From contig JAUHWG010000012.1 in assembly GCA_030424595.1 (NCBI GenBank), positions 186,001 to 250,000 on the forward strand: 64,000 nt of DNA. Reading direction: 5' to 3'. Below the pieces are notes generated by a model. It was not told the origin of the DNA. It saw only the letters and a list, made by a program, of their open reading frames with translations, and did not search any database. Each line of letters starts with the position of its first letter. Position 1 is the first letter of the stretch. This document shows positions 24,396-35,380 of the stretch, in pieces. This DNA is from Polyangia bacterium. Its GTDB lineage: Bacteria > Myxococcota_A > Polyangia > Nannocystales > Nannocystaceae. The position numbers were made by a program, and so were the translations under genes.

Positions 24396-24701
24396 GGAGC
24401 GTCGGCGCCGTCATCTGCGTCGGCGCGGACCCTCGCGGTCATCTCGCGGATGAGGGCGCCCGCGACGACGTCCCCGTAGACCCCGCGGCCCTGGTGCCAG
24501 GCCTCCTCGACGATCACCGTGCGCCGCTCGCCGGTGAGCTCCGCGAGGCCTCCGCGGCCGAGGATCTGTCCGCGACGACAGCCCGATCGAGGAAGAGCCG
24601 CGCCTCCTGCCGAGAGCGGAGCGGCCCTGGCTTCGGGCCGCCCTTCGCGCACTATCCTGTCCTAGGCGGCCCTAGGCGGTCCTAGGCGGCCCTAGGCGGC
24701 C
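24396..24701. other. 306-bp gap between convergent genes
   Basis: It contains a probable gene remnant (24398-24547, minus) and a 10-bp tandem repeat (24661-24710) that runs into the gcvP stop codon. No intact gene is seen. Confidence 0.6.
24398..24547 (-). pseudogene. Remnant of a HotDog-fold thioesterase gene
   Basis: About 50 codons read like the N-terminal part of an acyl-CoA thioesterase: TVIVEEAWHQGRGVYGDVVA followed by GALIREMTARVRAD. The family signature is W-x-QGRG-x-(F/Y)GG-x-VA-A. The sequence then degenerates and collides with the GNAT gene, so the rest of the domain is missing. The second glycine of the FGG turn is replaced by Asp. The assignment rests on motif resemblance only. 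Confidence 0.35.

Positions 24702-24710
<9 letters not shown>
24661..24710. repeat. 10-bp tandem repeat over the gcvP stop codon
   Basis: Five copies of CCTAGGCGGC (one with T, last one CCTACTCGGC). The gcvP stop codon (24702-24704 on the minus strand) lies inside the last, divergent copy. Confidence 0.85.
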
Positions 24711-27623
<2,913 letters not shown>

Positions 27624-27881
27624 CAGCGGCCTTTCGCGAGGGCGCCGATAAGGTAGTGCATTCCCCGGCGAGGGGGACGACAGCGACGGGCTGGGGCACC
27701 AGAGTTTGCGCACTGCGGGGGGACCTCTGCACCCGCAGCCAGGGCCCCTCGTGGTCAGCGGCCCCCGCGCATACCCTTTGACCGGTCTCGGGCGGACAGG
27801 TACTCTGGCCTGCACTGAGCAGGGCGAAGAGCCGCGTTCAGGTCGCTTTTTGGCCCAACACGCGGCGAGCCGCGGGCTTCT

Positions 27882-28151
27882 ATGGTCGAATTCCATAAGA
27901 CCGTGATCGAGTTTCTCGAGCCGACGCTAGGCAAGCTGACCGCCCGCAAGGCGATCGAGCTGGTCGCCAAGCGTCAGGGGAAGAAGCCCGAGCAGCTGCG
28001 CCGGACCGACATCGAGAAGGTCTGCGCCGGACTGCGGCCGATGCTCCGCACGCTCCTCGGGGCCGCGACCACGCAGCAGATCCTCGGTGACCTCCGCAAA
28101 CGTGCGGAGGGTGTCGAGGTCAAGCCGAGCGCCCGCAGCCTCCACGACTAG
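27882..28151 (+). CDS. Small protein of unknown function
   Basis: 89 residues, basic, no signal peptide or membrane helix. It is helical throughout: FHKTVIEFLEPTLGKLTARK, AIELVAKRQGKKPEQL, RTDIEKVCAGLRPMLRTLLG and TTQQILGDLRKRAEG. Codon use matches neighbours. It is divergent from gcvP and followed by a convergent membrane-protein gene. I do not recognise a family; four short helices might form a DNA- or protein-binding bundle, but nothing specific is visible. Confidence 0.7.
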   Translation: MVEFHKTVIEFLEPTLGKLTARKAIELVAKRQGKKPEQLRRTDIEKVCAGLRPMLRTLLGAATTQQILGDLRKRAEGVEVKPSARSLHD

Positions 28152-28258
28152 TGGCCCGCGGCGTCCTCGATCGGTCGTCGAGCGCGCGCGGAGATGCGCC
28201 CGTCCTCGCGACAGATCTCCGCCGCCGTGCTCGCGATCCCGGACTCTCCGCCCCCCGG

Positions 28259-29434
28259 CTACGGCCCAGCGATCCCGCCGCCGCTGAGCCCTGCCGCCCC
28301 GTCGAGCCGCATCAGGAAGATGTCGACGAAGGAGTCGAGGCTAAAGCCGACGATCAGCGCCGCCTCGGGGCTCGCCTCCGGGCTGACGAAGGAGAGCCCG
28401 ACCGTGCCGACGCTGACGGCGAAGATCGTCCACGCGATCGCGACCTCGCGGACGTGGACGAAGAGGAGCAGATCGTCGAGCGCGTGGACCTCCCCGCCGC
28501 GGCTGGCCCGGCGCTGCTTGAGGGTCGCGAGCGCCAGGTGGAGCACCGACCCCAGGGTGACGAAGAGGTAGCGCTCGAGGAGGATCGCCCCCTGCCCGAG
28601 CTCGCTCCAGACCCCGAGGTGGGCGAGCGCGGCGAGGCCAGCCCCGAGCACGGTCCACGTGAGGAGCTGGAGGACGATCGAGAAGACCTGGCGGCGTCGG
28701 CTGGTCGCCGTCTTGTGGATCACGCCGCGCTCGACGTCGACGACCCCGTCGATCTCCGCCGGGTGCGAGCGCATCATCTCCAGGAGCCGCCGCCGATCCT
28801 CCCGCGCCGGCAGCTCGTCGGCGAAGTCGCGGTGGAAGTCGAGCGCCTGGCCGATCCGGAGCTGACCCAGGTGCTCGTTGACCCGTCCAGGGATGGTCAG
28901 GACGCCGATAAGGAAGATCATCCGCTGGAGATAGACCTCGATCTCGTCCGTCGCCGTGAGGACGACGGAGTCGCCCCCCTTCCCGCCCTCGACCGCGGCC
29001 CGGAGACGGTCGAGGTGGAACTCGACCCGCTCCCACGCGATCTCGATGTTGATCACCTGGTCGGCGCACCACTGGTGGAGAACGCCGTGCTCCTGCATCC
29101 AGCCGCAGAGGAGGGCGAGGCGCTTGCTCATCCGCTCGCGGGTCCGGATCGCGATCGCGGCCCGCTCCGCCAGGGCCAAGCTCAGCTCGCGCTCGCGGGC
29201 GCCAGGATCGCTGAGGCTCGCCGCCTGCCGCAGGCGATCGATCGACTCCTTGATCGCCTGCGCGAGGGCCCGGACCTCCAGGAGATAGCCGAGGAAGCGC
29301 GGGACGATGTCGTCGTGCGACGCGGACGAGGGAGCGCCTCCCCCATCACTGCCGCCGCTCGTCCCCTTCGCCTGCCCCTTGGCGACGACCGTCAGGCGAC
29401 CCGGCCGGGGCGCGATTGCGGAGCGGATCTCCAT
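28259..29434 (-). CDS. Predicted membrane protein of unknown function
   Basis: 391 residues. The first 230 are soluble and strongly helical, with Arg/Glu/Leu-rich coiled-coil-like stretches (LLEVRALAQAIKESIDRLRQ, AERAAIAIRTRERMSKRLAL). The C-terminal 160 hold four to five hydrophobic helices (VFSIVLQLLTWTVLGAGLAA, YLFVTLGSVLHLALATL, DDLLLFVHVREVAIAWTIFA, LIVGFSLDSFVDIFLMRL). The last helix and its NxxL/SFVDIF context recall SLATT- or channel-like membrane modules, but I cannot name a family. It is encoded 272 bases downstream of murG on the same strand, with a minisatellite between. Confidence 0.75.
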   Translation of the reverse strand: MEIRSAIAPRPGRLTVVAKGQAKGTSGGSDGGGAPSSASHDDIVPRFLGYLLEVRALAQAIKESIDRLRQAASLSDPGARERELSLALAERAAIAIRTRERMSKRLALLCGWMQEHGVLHQWCADQVINIEIAWERVEFHLDRLRAAVEGGKGGDSVVLTATDEIEVYLQRMIFLIGVLTIPGRVNEHLGQLRIGQALDFHRDFADELPAREDRRRLLEMMRSHPAEIDGVVDVERGVIHKTATSRRRQVFSIVLQLLTWTVLGAGLAALAHLGVWSELGQGAILLERYLFVTLGSVLHLALATLKQRRASRGGEVHALDDLLLFVHVREVAIAWTIFAVSVGTVGLSFVSPEASPEAALIVGFSLDSFVDIFLMRLDGAAGLSGGGIAGP

Positions 29435-29600
29435 GCCGTAGCCCAGCCTACGTCGGCGCCAGGCCAGGCGTCTATCCGCGATCCTGCGGCGAAGAGCGCC
29501 TCCGCGCGGATCTCCGCTCGCTCCAGCTCAGGCTGACCAATATGGTCTCTTGGACATGCGATGGTCTCCGCGAGAGACGACGACGCGCCGACCGGTCCAC

Positions 29601-29653
29601 GAGCGGATGAGCGGACGAGCGGACGAGCGGACGAGCGGACGAGCGGACGAGCG
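29601..29653. repeat. 8-bp minisatellite array downstream of murG
   Basis: Six to seven tandem copies of GAGCGGAC (first copy GAGCGGAT), ending in GAGCGCTCGCG. It lies 55 bases past the murG stop codon. Confidence 0.85.
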
Positions 29654-29707
29654 CTCGCGCTGGCCTCTGGACGAGGGCATGGACCTCCCCGCTCGCGCGA
29701 GCTCGGC

Positions 29708-30967
29708 CTAGCGACGACGGTCGCCGACCAGCGCGACGAGCTCGCTGTAGATGTGCCCCGCTGCGTCGGGGCGCGCGGCGGCGATCATGGATCGGCTCAT
29801 CTTCAGGAGGCGATCGCGATCGCCGAGCAGCTCCTGGAGGTGGGCGCTCAGGAGCTCGGGGCTCCACTCCGACTCGCGCAGCAGGGTCGCCGCGCCGCCG
29901 TCGACCAGGGAGCGGGCGTTGTGCTCCTGGTGATTGTCGGTGGCGTGGGGGAAGGGGATGAGCACCGCCGGTCGACCGACCGCGGCCAGCTCCGACAGCG
30001 AGGTCGCCCCGGCCCGGCACAGGACGAGATCGGACCAGCGATAGGGCTCGGCCATCCCCTTGATGAACGCCTGCACCCGGACCCGCGGCTCGCCGAGGCC
30101 GAGCGCCGCATAGCCAGCGCTCACCTCGTCAAAGTCGGCCTTGCCGGTCTGGTGCCAGATCTCGAGCTCCGGCAGCGCGACGAGGAGCTCCGGCAGCGCT
30201 GCGAGGAAGGTCCGGTTGATCGCCCGCGCCCCCTGCGAGCCGCCGAAGACGAAGAGCCGCGGCGGCCTCGCCCCGTCCTCCTCCGCCGCGCCCTGGAGGC
30301 TGGCGAGGAGCTGGCGCCGGATCGGATTGCCGGTGAGCACCCGCTTGTGCGCCGGGAAGAACCCCTGCGGATCCTCGAAGGTGCAGAAGACCCGCTTCAC
30401 CAGGCGACCGAGGATCCGGTTGGTGATCCCGGGGATGCTGTTCTGCTCCATGATCCCGCCGGGGATCCCCATCATCACGCCGGTGGCGATGAGCGGACCC
30501 GAAGCGTAGCCGCCGACGCCGACGATGACGTCAGGCCGAAAGCGCTTGAGGATCGACCGGCTCTGCCACCAGGCGCCGGGAAGGCGCGCGAGCCCGCGGA
30601 TGAGCCCGCCGACGCCGCGGCCCTTGATCCCGAGGGCGTCGATCGTCGCCAGCTCGTAGCCCTGTTCGGGGACCACGCGATGCTCGATGCCCCGCTCCGT
30701 GCCGACGAAGAGCACCTCGCCGCCGTGGCGGCGGATCTCCTCGGCGAGGGCGATCCCCGGGAAGAGATGCCCGCCCGTGCCGCCGCCGGCGATCGCCACC
30801 CGGAGCGGTCTTCCGTCGCCCTGGGCGGTCGCCCGCTCGCTCGCCTCAGCCTCGTCTCGCGTCGCCATCGCCTGCCCAGACGCGGCGGGGCCGTCGGCGA
30901 TTCCGCCGGCGCTGAGAGAGCCTGATGAGGGAGCGACGAAGCCGGCAGCGCAGACGAGAGAGCTCAT
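29708..30967 (-). CDS. murG: UDP-GlcNAc:lipid I N-acetylglucosaminyltransferase MurG
   Basis: 419 residues from 30967, or 386 from the alternative ATG at 30868. MurG makes lipid II from lipid I on the cytoplasmic face of the inner membrane. Conserved sites: RVAIAGGGTGGHLFPGIALAEE (first G-loop), VGVGGYASGPL (second G-loop), MEQNSIPGITNRIL, LFVFGGSQGARAINR (third G-loop), LVLCRAGATSLSEL and PFPHATDNHQEHNA. An Ala/Ser-rich N-terminal extension precedes the core; the upstream start is preferred because TATACC lies nine bases before it. It is unusual in being away from a visible dcw cluster: no mur or fts gene is adjacent. Confidence 0.95.
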   Translation of the reverse strand: MSSLVCAAGFVAPSSGSLSAGGIADGPAASGQAMATRDEAEASERATAQGDGRPLRVAIAGGGTGGHLFPGIALAEEIRRHGGEVLFVGTERGIEHRVVPEQGYELATIDALGIKGRGVGGLIRGLARLPGAWWQSRSILKRFRPDVIVGVGGYASGPLIATGVMMGIPGGIMEQNSIPGITNRILGRLVKRVFCTFEDPQGFFPAHKRVLTGNPIRRQLLASLQGAAEEDGARPPRLFVFGGSQGARAINRTFLAALPELLVALPELEIWHQTGKADFDEVSAGYAALGLGEPRVRVQAFIKGMAEPYRWSDLVLCRAGATSLSELAAVGRPAVLIPFPHATDNHQEHNARSLVDGGAATLLRESEWSPELLSAHLQELLGDRDRLLKMSRSMIAAARPDAAGHIYSELVALVGDRRR

Positions 30968-30976
30968 GACCTCGCC

Positions 30977-30982
30977 GGTATA
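30977..30982 (-). promoter_or_regulatory. -10-like hexamer of murG
   Basis: TATACC on the minus strand, nine bases before the ATG at 30967, with a weak TTCATC 17 bases further upstream. Predicted leader of about three bases. Confidence 0.35.
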
Positions 30983-31058
30983 CCCGAGCCTTTGGCGGGG
31001 ATGAAAAACCCCGCGAGGCCGTCCCCTCGGCCCGGGCAGACGTGGCACAGTCGCAGGT

Positions 31059-32735
31059 ATGGACGCTGGATCTCGCCCGCTCGCCCCCCTCGCCAAGCTC
31101 GCCCAACAGCTCCGCGTCGAGCCCGACGGCCCGGCCTACATCCCCTACGGTCGCGCGTGCGCGAAGATCGACACCTTCGCCGCGGGCCCCGGCGACGTCG
31201 ACGGCAAGCTCATCGTCGTCTCCGGGATCACCCCGACCCACCTCGGCGAGGGCAAGACCGTGACCGCGATCGCCCTGGCGATGGCCCTCCACCGGATCGG
31301 CGAGAGCTCCGTCGCCTGCCTCCGCCAACCCTCGCTCGGGCCTGTCTTCGGCGCCAAGGGGGGAGGCGCGGGCGGGGGCAAGTGCGAGGTGCTCCCGCCC
31401 GCGCTCATCAACCTAGGCCTCAGCGGCGACGGTCATGCGGTCGGCACCGCCCACAACCTCCTGGCGGCGATGATCGACGCCCACATGCGCCACGGCAACG
31501 CGCTCGGCCTCGACCCCCGGCGGATCACCTGGCCGCGGACCGTGCCGGTCAACGACGGCGCGCTGCGCCAGGTGATCACCGGCCTCGGCGGGCCGAACAA
31601 CGGCATGCCCCGCGAGGGCGCCTTTGAGATCAGCGAGGCCAGCGAGGTCATGGCGATCCTCGCGCTGGCGACCGACCGCGCCGATCTCCGCCGTCGCCTC
31701 GACGCGATCATCTTCGGCCAGACCTACGCCGGCGAGCCCGTGACCGTCGGCCAGCTCGGCGCTGGCGGGGCGATGAGCCTGCTCCTGCGCGACGCTGTCC
31801 ACCCGAACCTGGTCGCGACGACCGAGGGGACGCCAGCGCTGATCCACGCCGGCCCCTTCGCCAACATCGCCCACGGCAACTCCTCCCTCCTCGCGACGAA
31901 GTGGGCCCTGACCCGCTCGCCGTGGGTCGTCACCGAGGCCGGCTTCGGCACCGACCTCGGCCTGGAAAAGTTCACCGACATCAAGGCCCGCGCCGGCGGG
32001 CTGAGGCCCGCCTGCACCGTCATCGTCGCGACGATCCGCGCCCTCAAGGTCCACGCTGGGATCGTCCAGAGCAAGTTCGGCAAGAAGCTCGACGCGGAGA
32101 TCAAGGTCGAGAACGTCGACGCCGTCCGCGAGGGCGCCGGCAACCTCCGCCATCACGTGAGGATCGCCAAGGGCTTCGGCGCCCCGGTCGTCGTCGTCGT
32201 CAACCGCTTCCCGAGCGACACCGAGGCGGAGATCGCCGCGGTCGAGGCCGTCGCCCGCGACGCTGGCGCGGCAGGGTTCGCCAGCCACAGCGGCTTCACC
32301 GACGGAGGCGCGGGCGCGGAGGAGCTCGCCCGGGCGGTCGTCGCCGCGGCCAAGCCGACCACGCCGACCTTCGGCTACGACCTCCAAGGAGGCATCGCCG
32401 GGCGGATACGGCAGCTCGCCACCCGCGTCTACGGGGCCGACGGCGTCGACATCTCGGCGGCGGCCAAGAAGCGGATCAAGACCCTGGAGGGCTGGGGCTT
32501 TCGCGGCCTGCCCCTCTGCGTCGCCAAGACCCACCTCGCCTGCACCCACGACCGCGCCGACGGGGGCCTGCCCAAGCCCTTCACCCTGCCGGTCCGCGAC
32601 CTCCAGGTCCGCGCCGGCGCCGGCTTTGTCACCGTCCTCACCGGCGACCTGACGACCATGCCCGCGCTCGGCAAGCGCCCCAACGCGCTGAAGATGGACC
32701 TCGACCCGGAGACCGGCGAGATGCTCGGCATCTAG
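31059..32735 (+). CDS. fhs: Formate--tetrahydrofolate ligase
   Basis: 558 residues, normal length. It ligates formate to tetrahydrofolate with ATP, giving 10-formyl-THF. Seen: VSGITPTHLGEGKTVTAIAL (P-loop), CLRQPSLGPVFGAKGGGAGGG (folate/nucleotide binding), GLSGDGHAVGTAHNL, DGALRQVITGLGG, HAGPFANIAHGNSS, TEAGFGTDLGLEKF, and VVNRFPSDTEAEI near the C-terminal third. It is divergent from murG across 91 bases. The TAG stop is the first part of a partial inverted-repeat element. Confidence 0.97.
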   Translation: MDAGSRPLAPLAKLAQQLRVEPDGPAYIPYGRACAKIDTFAAGPGDVDGKLIVVSGITPTHLGEGKTVTAIALAMALHRIGESSVACLRQPSLGPVFGAKGGGAGGGKCEVLPPALINLGLSGDGHAVGTAHNLLAAMIDAHMRHGNALGLDPRRITWPRTVPVNDGALRQVITGLGGPNNGMPREGAFEISEASEVMAILALATDRADLRRRLDAIIFGQTYAGEPVTVGQLGAGGAMSLLLRDAVHPNLVATTEGTPALIHAGPFANIAHGNSSLLATKWALTRSPWVVTEAGFGTDLGLEKFTDIKARAGGLRPACTVIVATIRALKVHAGIVQSKFGKKLDAEIKVENVDAVREGAGNLRHHVRIAKGFGAPVVVVVNRFPSDTEAEIAAVEAVARDAGAAGFASHSGFTDGGAGAEELARAVVAAAKPTTPTFGYDLQGGIAGRIRQLATRVYGADGVDISAAAKKRIKTLEGWGFRGLPLCVAKTHLACTHDRADGGLPKPFTLPVRDLQVRAGAGFVTVLTGDLTTMPALGKRPNALKMDLDPETGEMLGI

Positions 32736-32762
32736 CAGACTGCGGCGAAAGTCCCTGCGGAC
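32733..32762 (+). repeat. Partial copy of the inverted-repeat element (left end)
   Basis: TAGCAGACTGCGGCGAAAGTC matches the left end of copy 1 (TAGCAGCCCGTGGCAAAAGTC) at 16-17 of 21 positions. The leading TAG is the fhs stop codon. The right end is not recognisable. Confidence 0.45.
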
Positions 32763-32940
32763 TCGCGGAGGAGGTCCGCGGGGCGATCGCCCCTGCCTGA
32801 CCGAGGCGGAGGCGAGCCGCGATGACCTCGCTCGACGATGCCGACGGAGGCGTAGGTCGTCGGCGAGCGCGACCTCGAGATCGTCACGGCGATGACGGCG
32901 TCCTGTCCCGAAGATCGACGCTTGAGCCCCGAGCGCCCGC

Positions 32941-32990
32941 GCTCACCTGTGGGCTCACCTGTGGGCTCACCTGCGGGCTCACCTGCACCA
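32941..32990. repeat. 12-bp minisatellite array before sulfotransferase gene
   Basis: Four tandem copies of GCTCACCTGTGG/GCTCACCTGCGG, ending 24 bases before the ATG at 33014. Confidence 0.8.
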
Positions 32991-33000
32991 CCCGGGCTGG

Positions 33001-33006
33001 TACGTT
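33001..33006 (+). promoter_or_regulatory. TANNNT -10-like hexamer
   Basis: TACGTT, seven bases before the ATG at 33014. It fixes the start at MILVSGSKRSG rather than further upstream. Confidence 0.4.
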
Positions 33007-33013
33007 CACGCCC

Positions 33014-33835
33014 ATGATCCTGGTCTCAGGCTCCAAACGATCCGGCACGTCGATGTGGATGCAGATCCTCGCGGCCGCGGGGCTCCCGGTCATCGGCGAG
33101 CGCTTCCCGGCCTCGTGGGAGGCGCTCGTAGGTCACGCCAACCCCGACGGGTTCTACGAGTCCCAGCTCGGGGCGGGGATCTACTTCCGCACCAACCCCC
33201 ACCCCTTGACCGGCGCCTACCTCTTCCCCGAGCAGACCCGCGAGCACGCGGTGAAGGTCTTCCCGCCCGGGCTCCTGCGCACCGACGTCGCCTTCATCGA
33301 TCGTGTGATCGTGACGATACGGGCCTGGAGAGAGCACAGCGCCTCGGTTCTCCACCTCCGGGAGACCCTGCCGAGCAGCGAAGGCGTCGACCCCTCCCTC
33401 CTCCTGCCGCCGGTCTACGAGTGGTGGTCGGAGGCCTTCTCGATGCTCCGGGACGTGGCCACCCGTCGCTACCCGGTCCACTTCATCTCCTACGGGCGGC
33501 TCCTCGAGGATCCGAAGCGGCAGATCTCCGCGGTCTTCGACTGGCTCGGCGTCGGCGATGCGGAGGCCGCCCTCGCGGCCGTGCGCCCGCGGAGCCCTGC
33601 CCCCGAGGTCGCCGACGCCGAGCTGCCGCCTGGGCTCGATCAGCGCCATATCGCCACCTTTGACGCCCTCTACGACCATATCCACACGAGCGCGCCGCTG
33701 AGCCCAGCCTTCGTCCGCCGGCTCAACGAGACCGACAGCGTGCTCAGGCCCCGCCTCCTCGCCCACAACGCCCGGCTCAAGGCGGTCGCGGTCGATCGCC
33801 TGCTCGCCGACCGCCCAGGCGACGAGGGCCCGTGA
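33014..33835 (+). CDS. Sulfotransferase-family protein
   Basis: 273 residues. The N-terminus MILVSGSKRSGTSMWMQIL is a 5'-phosphosulfate-binding loop of PAPS-dependent sulfotransferases (GSxRSGTS). Later elements are VIVTIRAWREHSASVL, resembling the 3'-phosphate motif region, and HFISYGRLLEDPKRQISAVFDWLG, the usual C-terminal helix. It would transfer sulfate to a small molecule, glycan or lipid; the acceptor is unknown. The frame is open upstream, but the start chosen sits right at the loop. The TGA stop lies at the edge of inverted-repeat element copy 4. Confidence 0.85.
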   Translation: MILVSGSKRSGTSMWMQILAAAGLPVIGERFPASWEALVGHANPDGFYESQLGAGIYFRTNPHPLTGAYLFPEQTREHAVKVFPPGLLRTDVAFIDRVIVTIRAWREHSASVLHLRETLPSSEGVDPSLLLPPVYEWWSEAFSMLRDVATRRYPVHFISYGRLLEDPKRQISAVFDWLGVGDAEAALAAVRPRSPAPEVADAELPPGLDQRHIATFDALYDHIHTSAPLSPAFVRRLNETDSVLRPRLLAHNARLKAVAVDRLLADRPGDEGP

Positions 33836-33957
33836 AGGGCCCCCGGCCCCTCCGATGAAATGCCGCTGCACCGGGCCGTAGCGCAGGTTTTGGCGGAGCC
33901 GACGAGGGCCGACGAGGGCAAGCGAGAGCGCGCGGGACTCTTGCCACGGCCTCCTAG
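33836..33957 (+). repeat. Inverted-repeat element, copy 4
   Basis: About 122 bp. The core at 33854-33896 (GATGAAATGCCGCTG ... GTTTTGGCGG) matches copy 1, and 33911-33939 is identical to 8311-8339. The right end (33933-33957) matches the copy 1 right end with four changes; the left end is truncated against the sulfotransferase stop codon. Confidence 0.85.
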
Positions 33958-34062
33958 GGACCAGAGGCGCGGCGCGAGAGCACCCCAGGGACTCGCCCAG
34001 GGGCTCCCTAGCCTTGCCACCGCGCGCGCTCGAGGGGCACTCTATGGCGGGAGCCTCGCACC

Positions 34063-35280
34063 ATGGAATCAGCCAGCCCTCAACTCGCCGCGTTTGAGCT
34101 CCACCTACGGGAGCTCGATCTCCCCGACAGCCCCGCGGACACGGCGGACTTCTCCCGGCCGCCCCAGCGAGGCGCCGCGCCGCAGGATCCCGACCATGGA
34201 GAGGAGCTCGACCAGCTCCTCCTCGACAGCGCGGCCCTCACGGAGGGTTTTCTCCGGTTCTCGCCTGTCCCTGAGTGCCGGCTCATCCCGCTCTTTGACG
34301 CGTCGTCGTGGCCGATCCCGATCCCGATCCCCGACGCTGATGACGCCCCGTCTCTCGCCCCGGCCGACGACGCCGAGCCAAACTCCTCCTCCTGGCACAT
34401 CGAGGAGTCCCGCCCCGTGGTCGTCGCCGTGATCCCGCGTCACGAGCATCTGCGCGCGGCGATCGCAGCGGCGATCACCCTCCCGCTGATCCTGAGCGCG
34501 ACCCCTGCCCTCGCCGCCGAGCCCGAGGTGCAACGACCGCAGACCGTCGCGCCACAGCCCCAGCCTACCGCCCAGCCTACCGCCCAGCCTACCGCCCAGC
34601 CTACCGAGCCCGCCCAGCCCCCAGTCGTCGAAGCTCCGCCGCTGGAGCCGCTACCGGCGCCCACGCCGGAGCCGCCTCCGGAGCCGATCGTCGCCCCTGC
34701 GCCCGCGCCTAGCGACTTCGACGTCACCCCGAGCCCGCCTGGCCAAGGCGTGCCCGAGCTCCTCTGGCAGGCGATGAAGGGGGAGGAGGTCAAGCTGATG
34801 CTCCCGAGCGGTTCCCGTCGTGGCCGCCTGACCGCGGTCGACGGACCGGAGGTCGTCTTCGTCGACCACGAGAGCGACGGCAGGATCTACAGCATCCCCA
34901 AGGTCCAAGTGATGGAGCTGCGCGGGGTCATCGCCTCGAACGGGATGATCTCTGGAACGGGCCGCCCCTACGGTGTCCCCGACCCGACCCTCCCGAGCGG
35001 CGGTGGGCTGATCGCCGGCGGCGTCGTCGCGACCTCCATAGGCGCCCCTTTCCTCCTCACGGCCGCTGTCTTCGGCGGTATCTTTGGCTCCGCCTCCGTC
35101 GCCCTGCCCTTCCTCATCCCCGCCGTCCTCGGCCTTGGCTCCGGGATCCCGATGCTGATCTACGGCAAGCGCCGCAGAAAGGCCTGGAACCAGTCCAAGA
35201 TCCAGACCGCCAGGCTGACTCCGAGCTTCGGCGGCAACCGCCACGGCGGGTGGACCGGCTCTCTCACGCTGCGCTTCTAG
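34063..35280 (+). CDS. Proline-rich envelope protein with two C-terminal membrane helices
   Basis: 405 residues as called from ATG 34063 (GGGAG nine bases upstream). Residues 1-118 are acidic and Ser/Pro-rich with SWPIPIPIPDADDAP. Residues 130-150 (RAAIAAAITLPLILSATPALA) look exactly like a signal peptide, and in-frame GTG codons at 34417 and 34429 follow a GAGGAG, so the true product may be a 287-residue exported protein. A Pro-rich stretch with PTAQ repeats follows, then a small beta domain (GEEVKLMLPSGSRRGRLTAV, PKVQVMELRG) and two helices (IAGGVVATSIGAPFLLTAAVFG, SVALPFLIPAVLGLGSGIPML). The function is unknown. Confidence 0.7.
   Translation: MESASPQLAAFELHLRELDLPDSPADTADFSRPPQRGAAPQDPDHGEELDQLLLDSAALTEGFLRFSPVPECRLIPLFDASSWPIPIPIPDADDAPSLAPADDAEPNSSSWHIEESRPVVVAVIPRHEHLRAAIAAAITLPLILSATPALAAEPEVQRPQTVAPQPQPTAQPTAQPTAQPTEPAQPPVVEAPPLEPLPAPTPEPPPEPIVAPAPAPSDFDVTPSPPGQGVPELLWQAMKGEEVKLMLPSGSRRGRLTAVDGPEVVFVDHESDGRIYSIPKVQVMELRGVIASNGMISGTGRPYGVPDPTLPSGGGLIAGGVVATSIGAPFLLTAAVFGGIFGSASVALPFLIPAVLGLGSGIPMLIYGKRRRKAWNQSKIQTARLTPSFGGNRHGGWTGSLTLRF
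34563..34607. repeat. In-frame 12-bp coding repeat (PTAQ)
   Basis: Three to four tandem copies of CCTACCGCCCAG encoding PTAQ within the proline-rich protein. Confidence 0.85.
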
Positions 35281-35380
35281 CGATCGTCCCGGACCGGAGG
35301 CGGTGCTCGTCACCGCGTTCGAGCACTTGGGGGATCGTGCCCCCTTTTTGTCGGTCGAGCCATCGTGTACTCAGGGGGCG

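Noticed and set aside
27624..27881. Possible glycine riboswitch upstream of gcvP
   Set aside because: I looked for the conserved paired-aptamer core on the minus strand and found only scattered partial matches; a covariance-model search would settle it.
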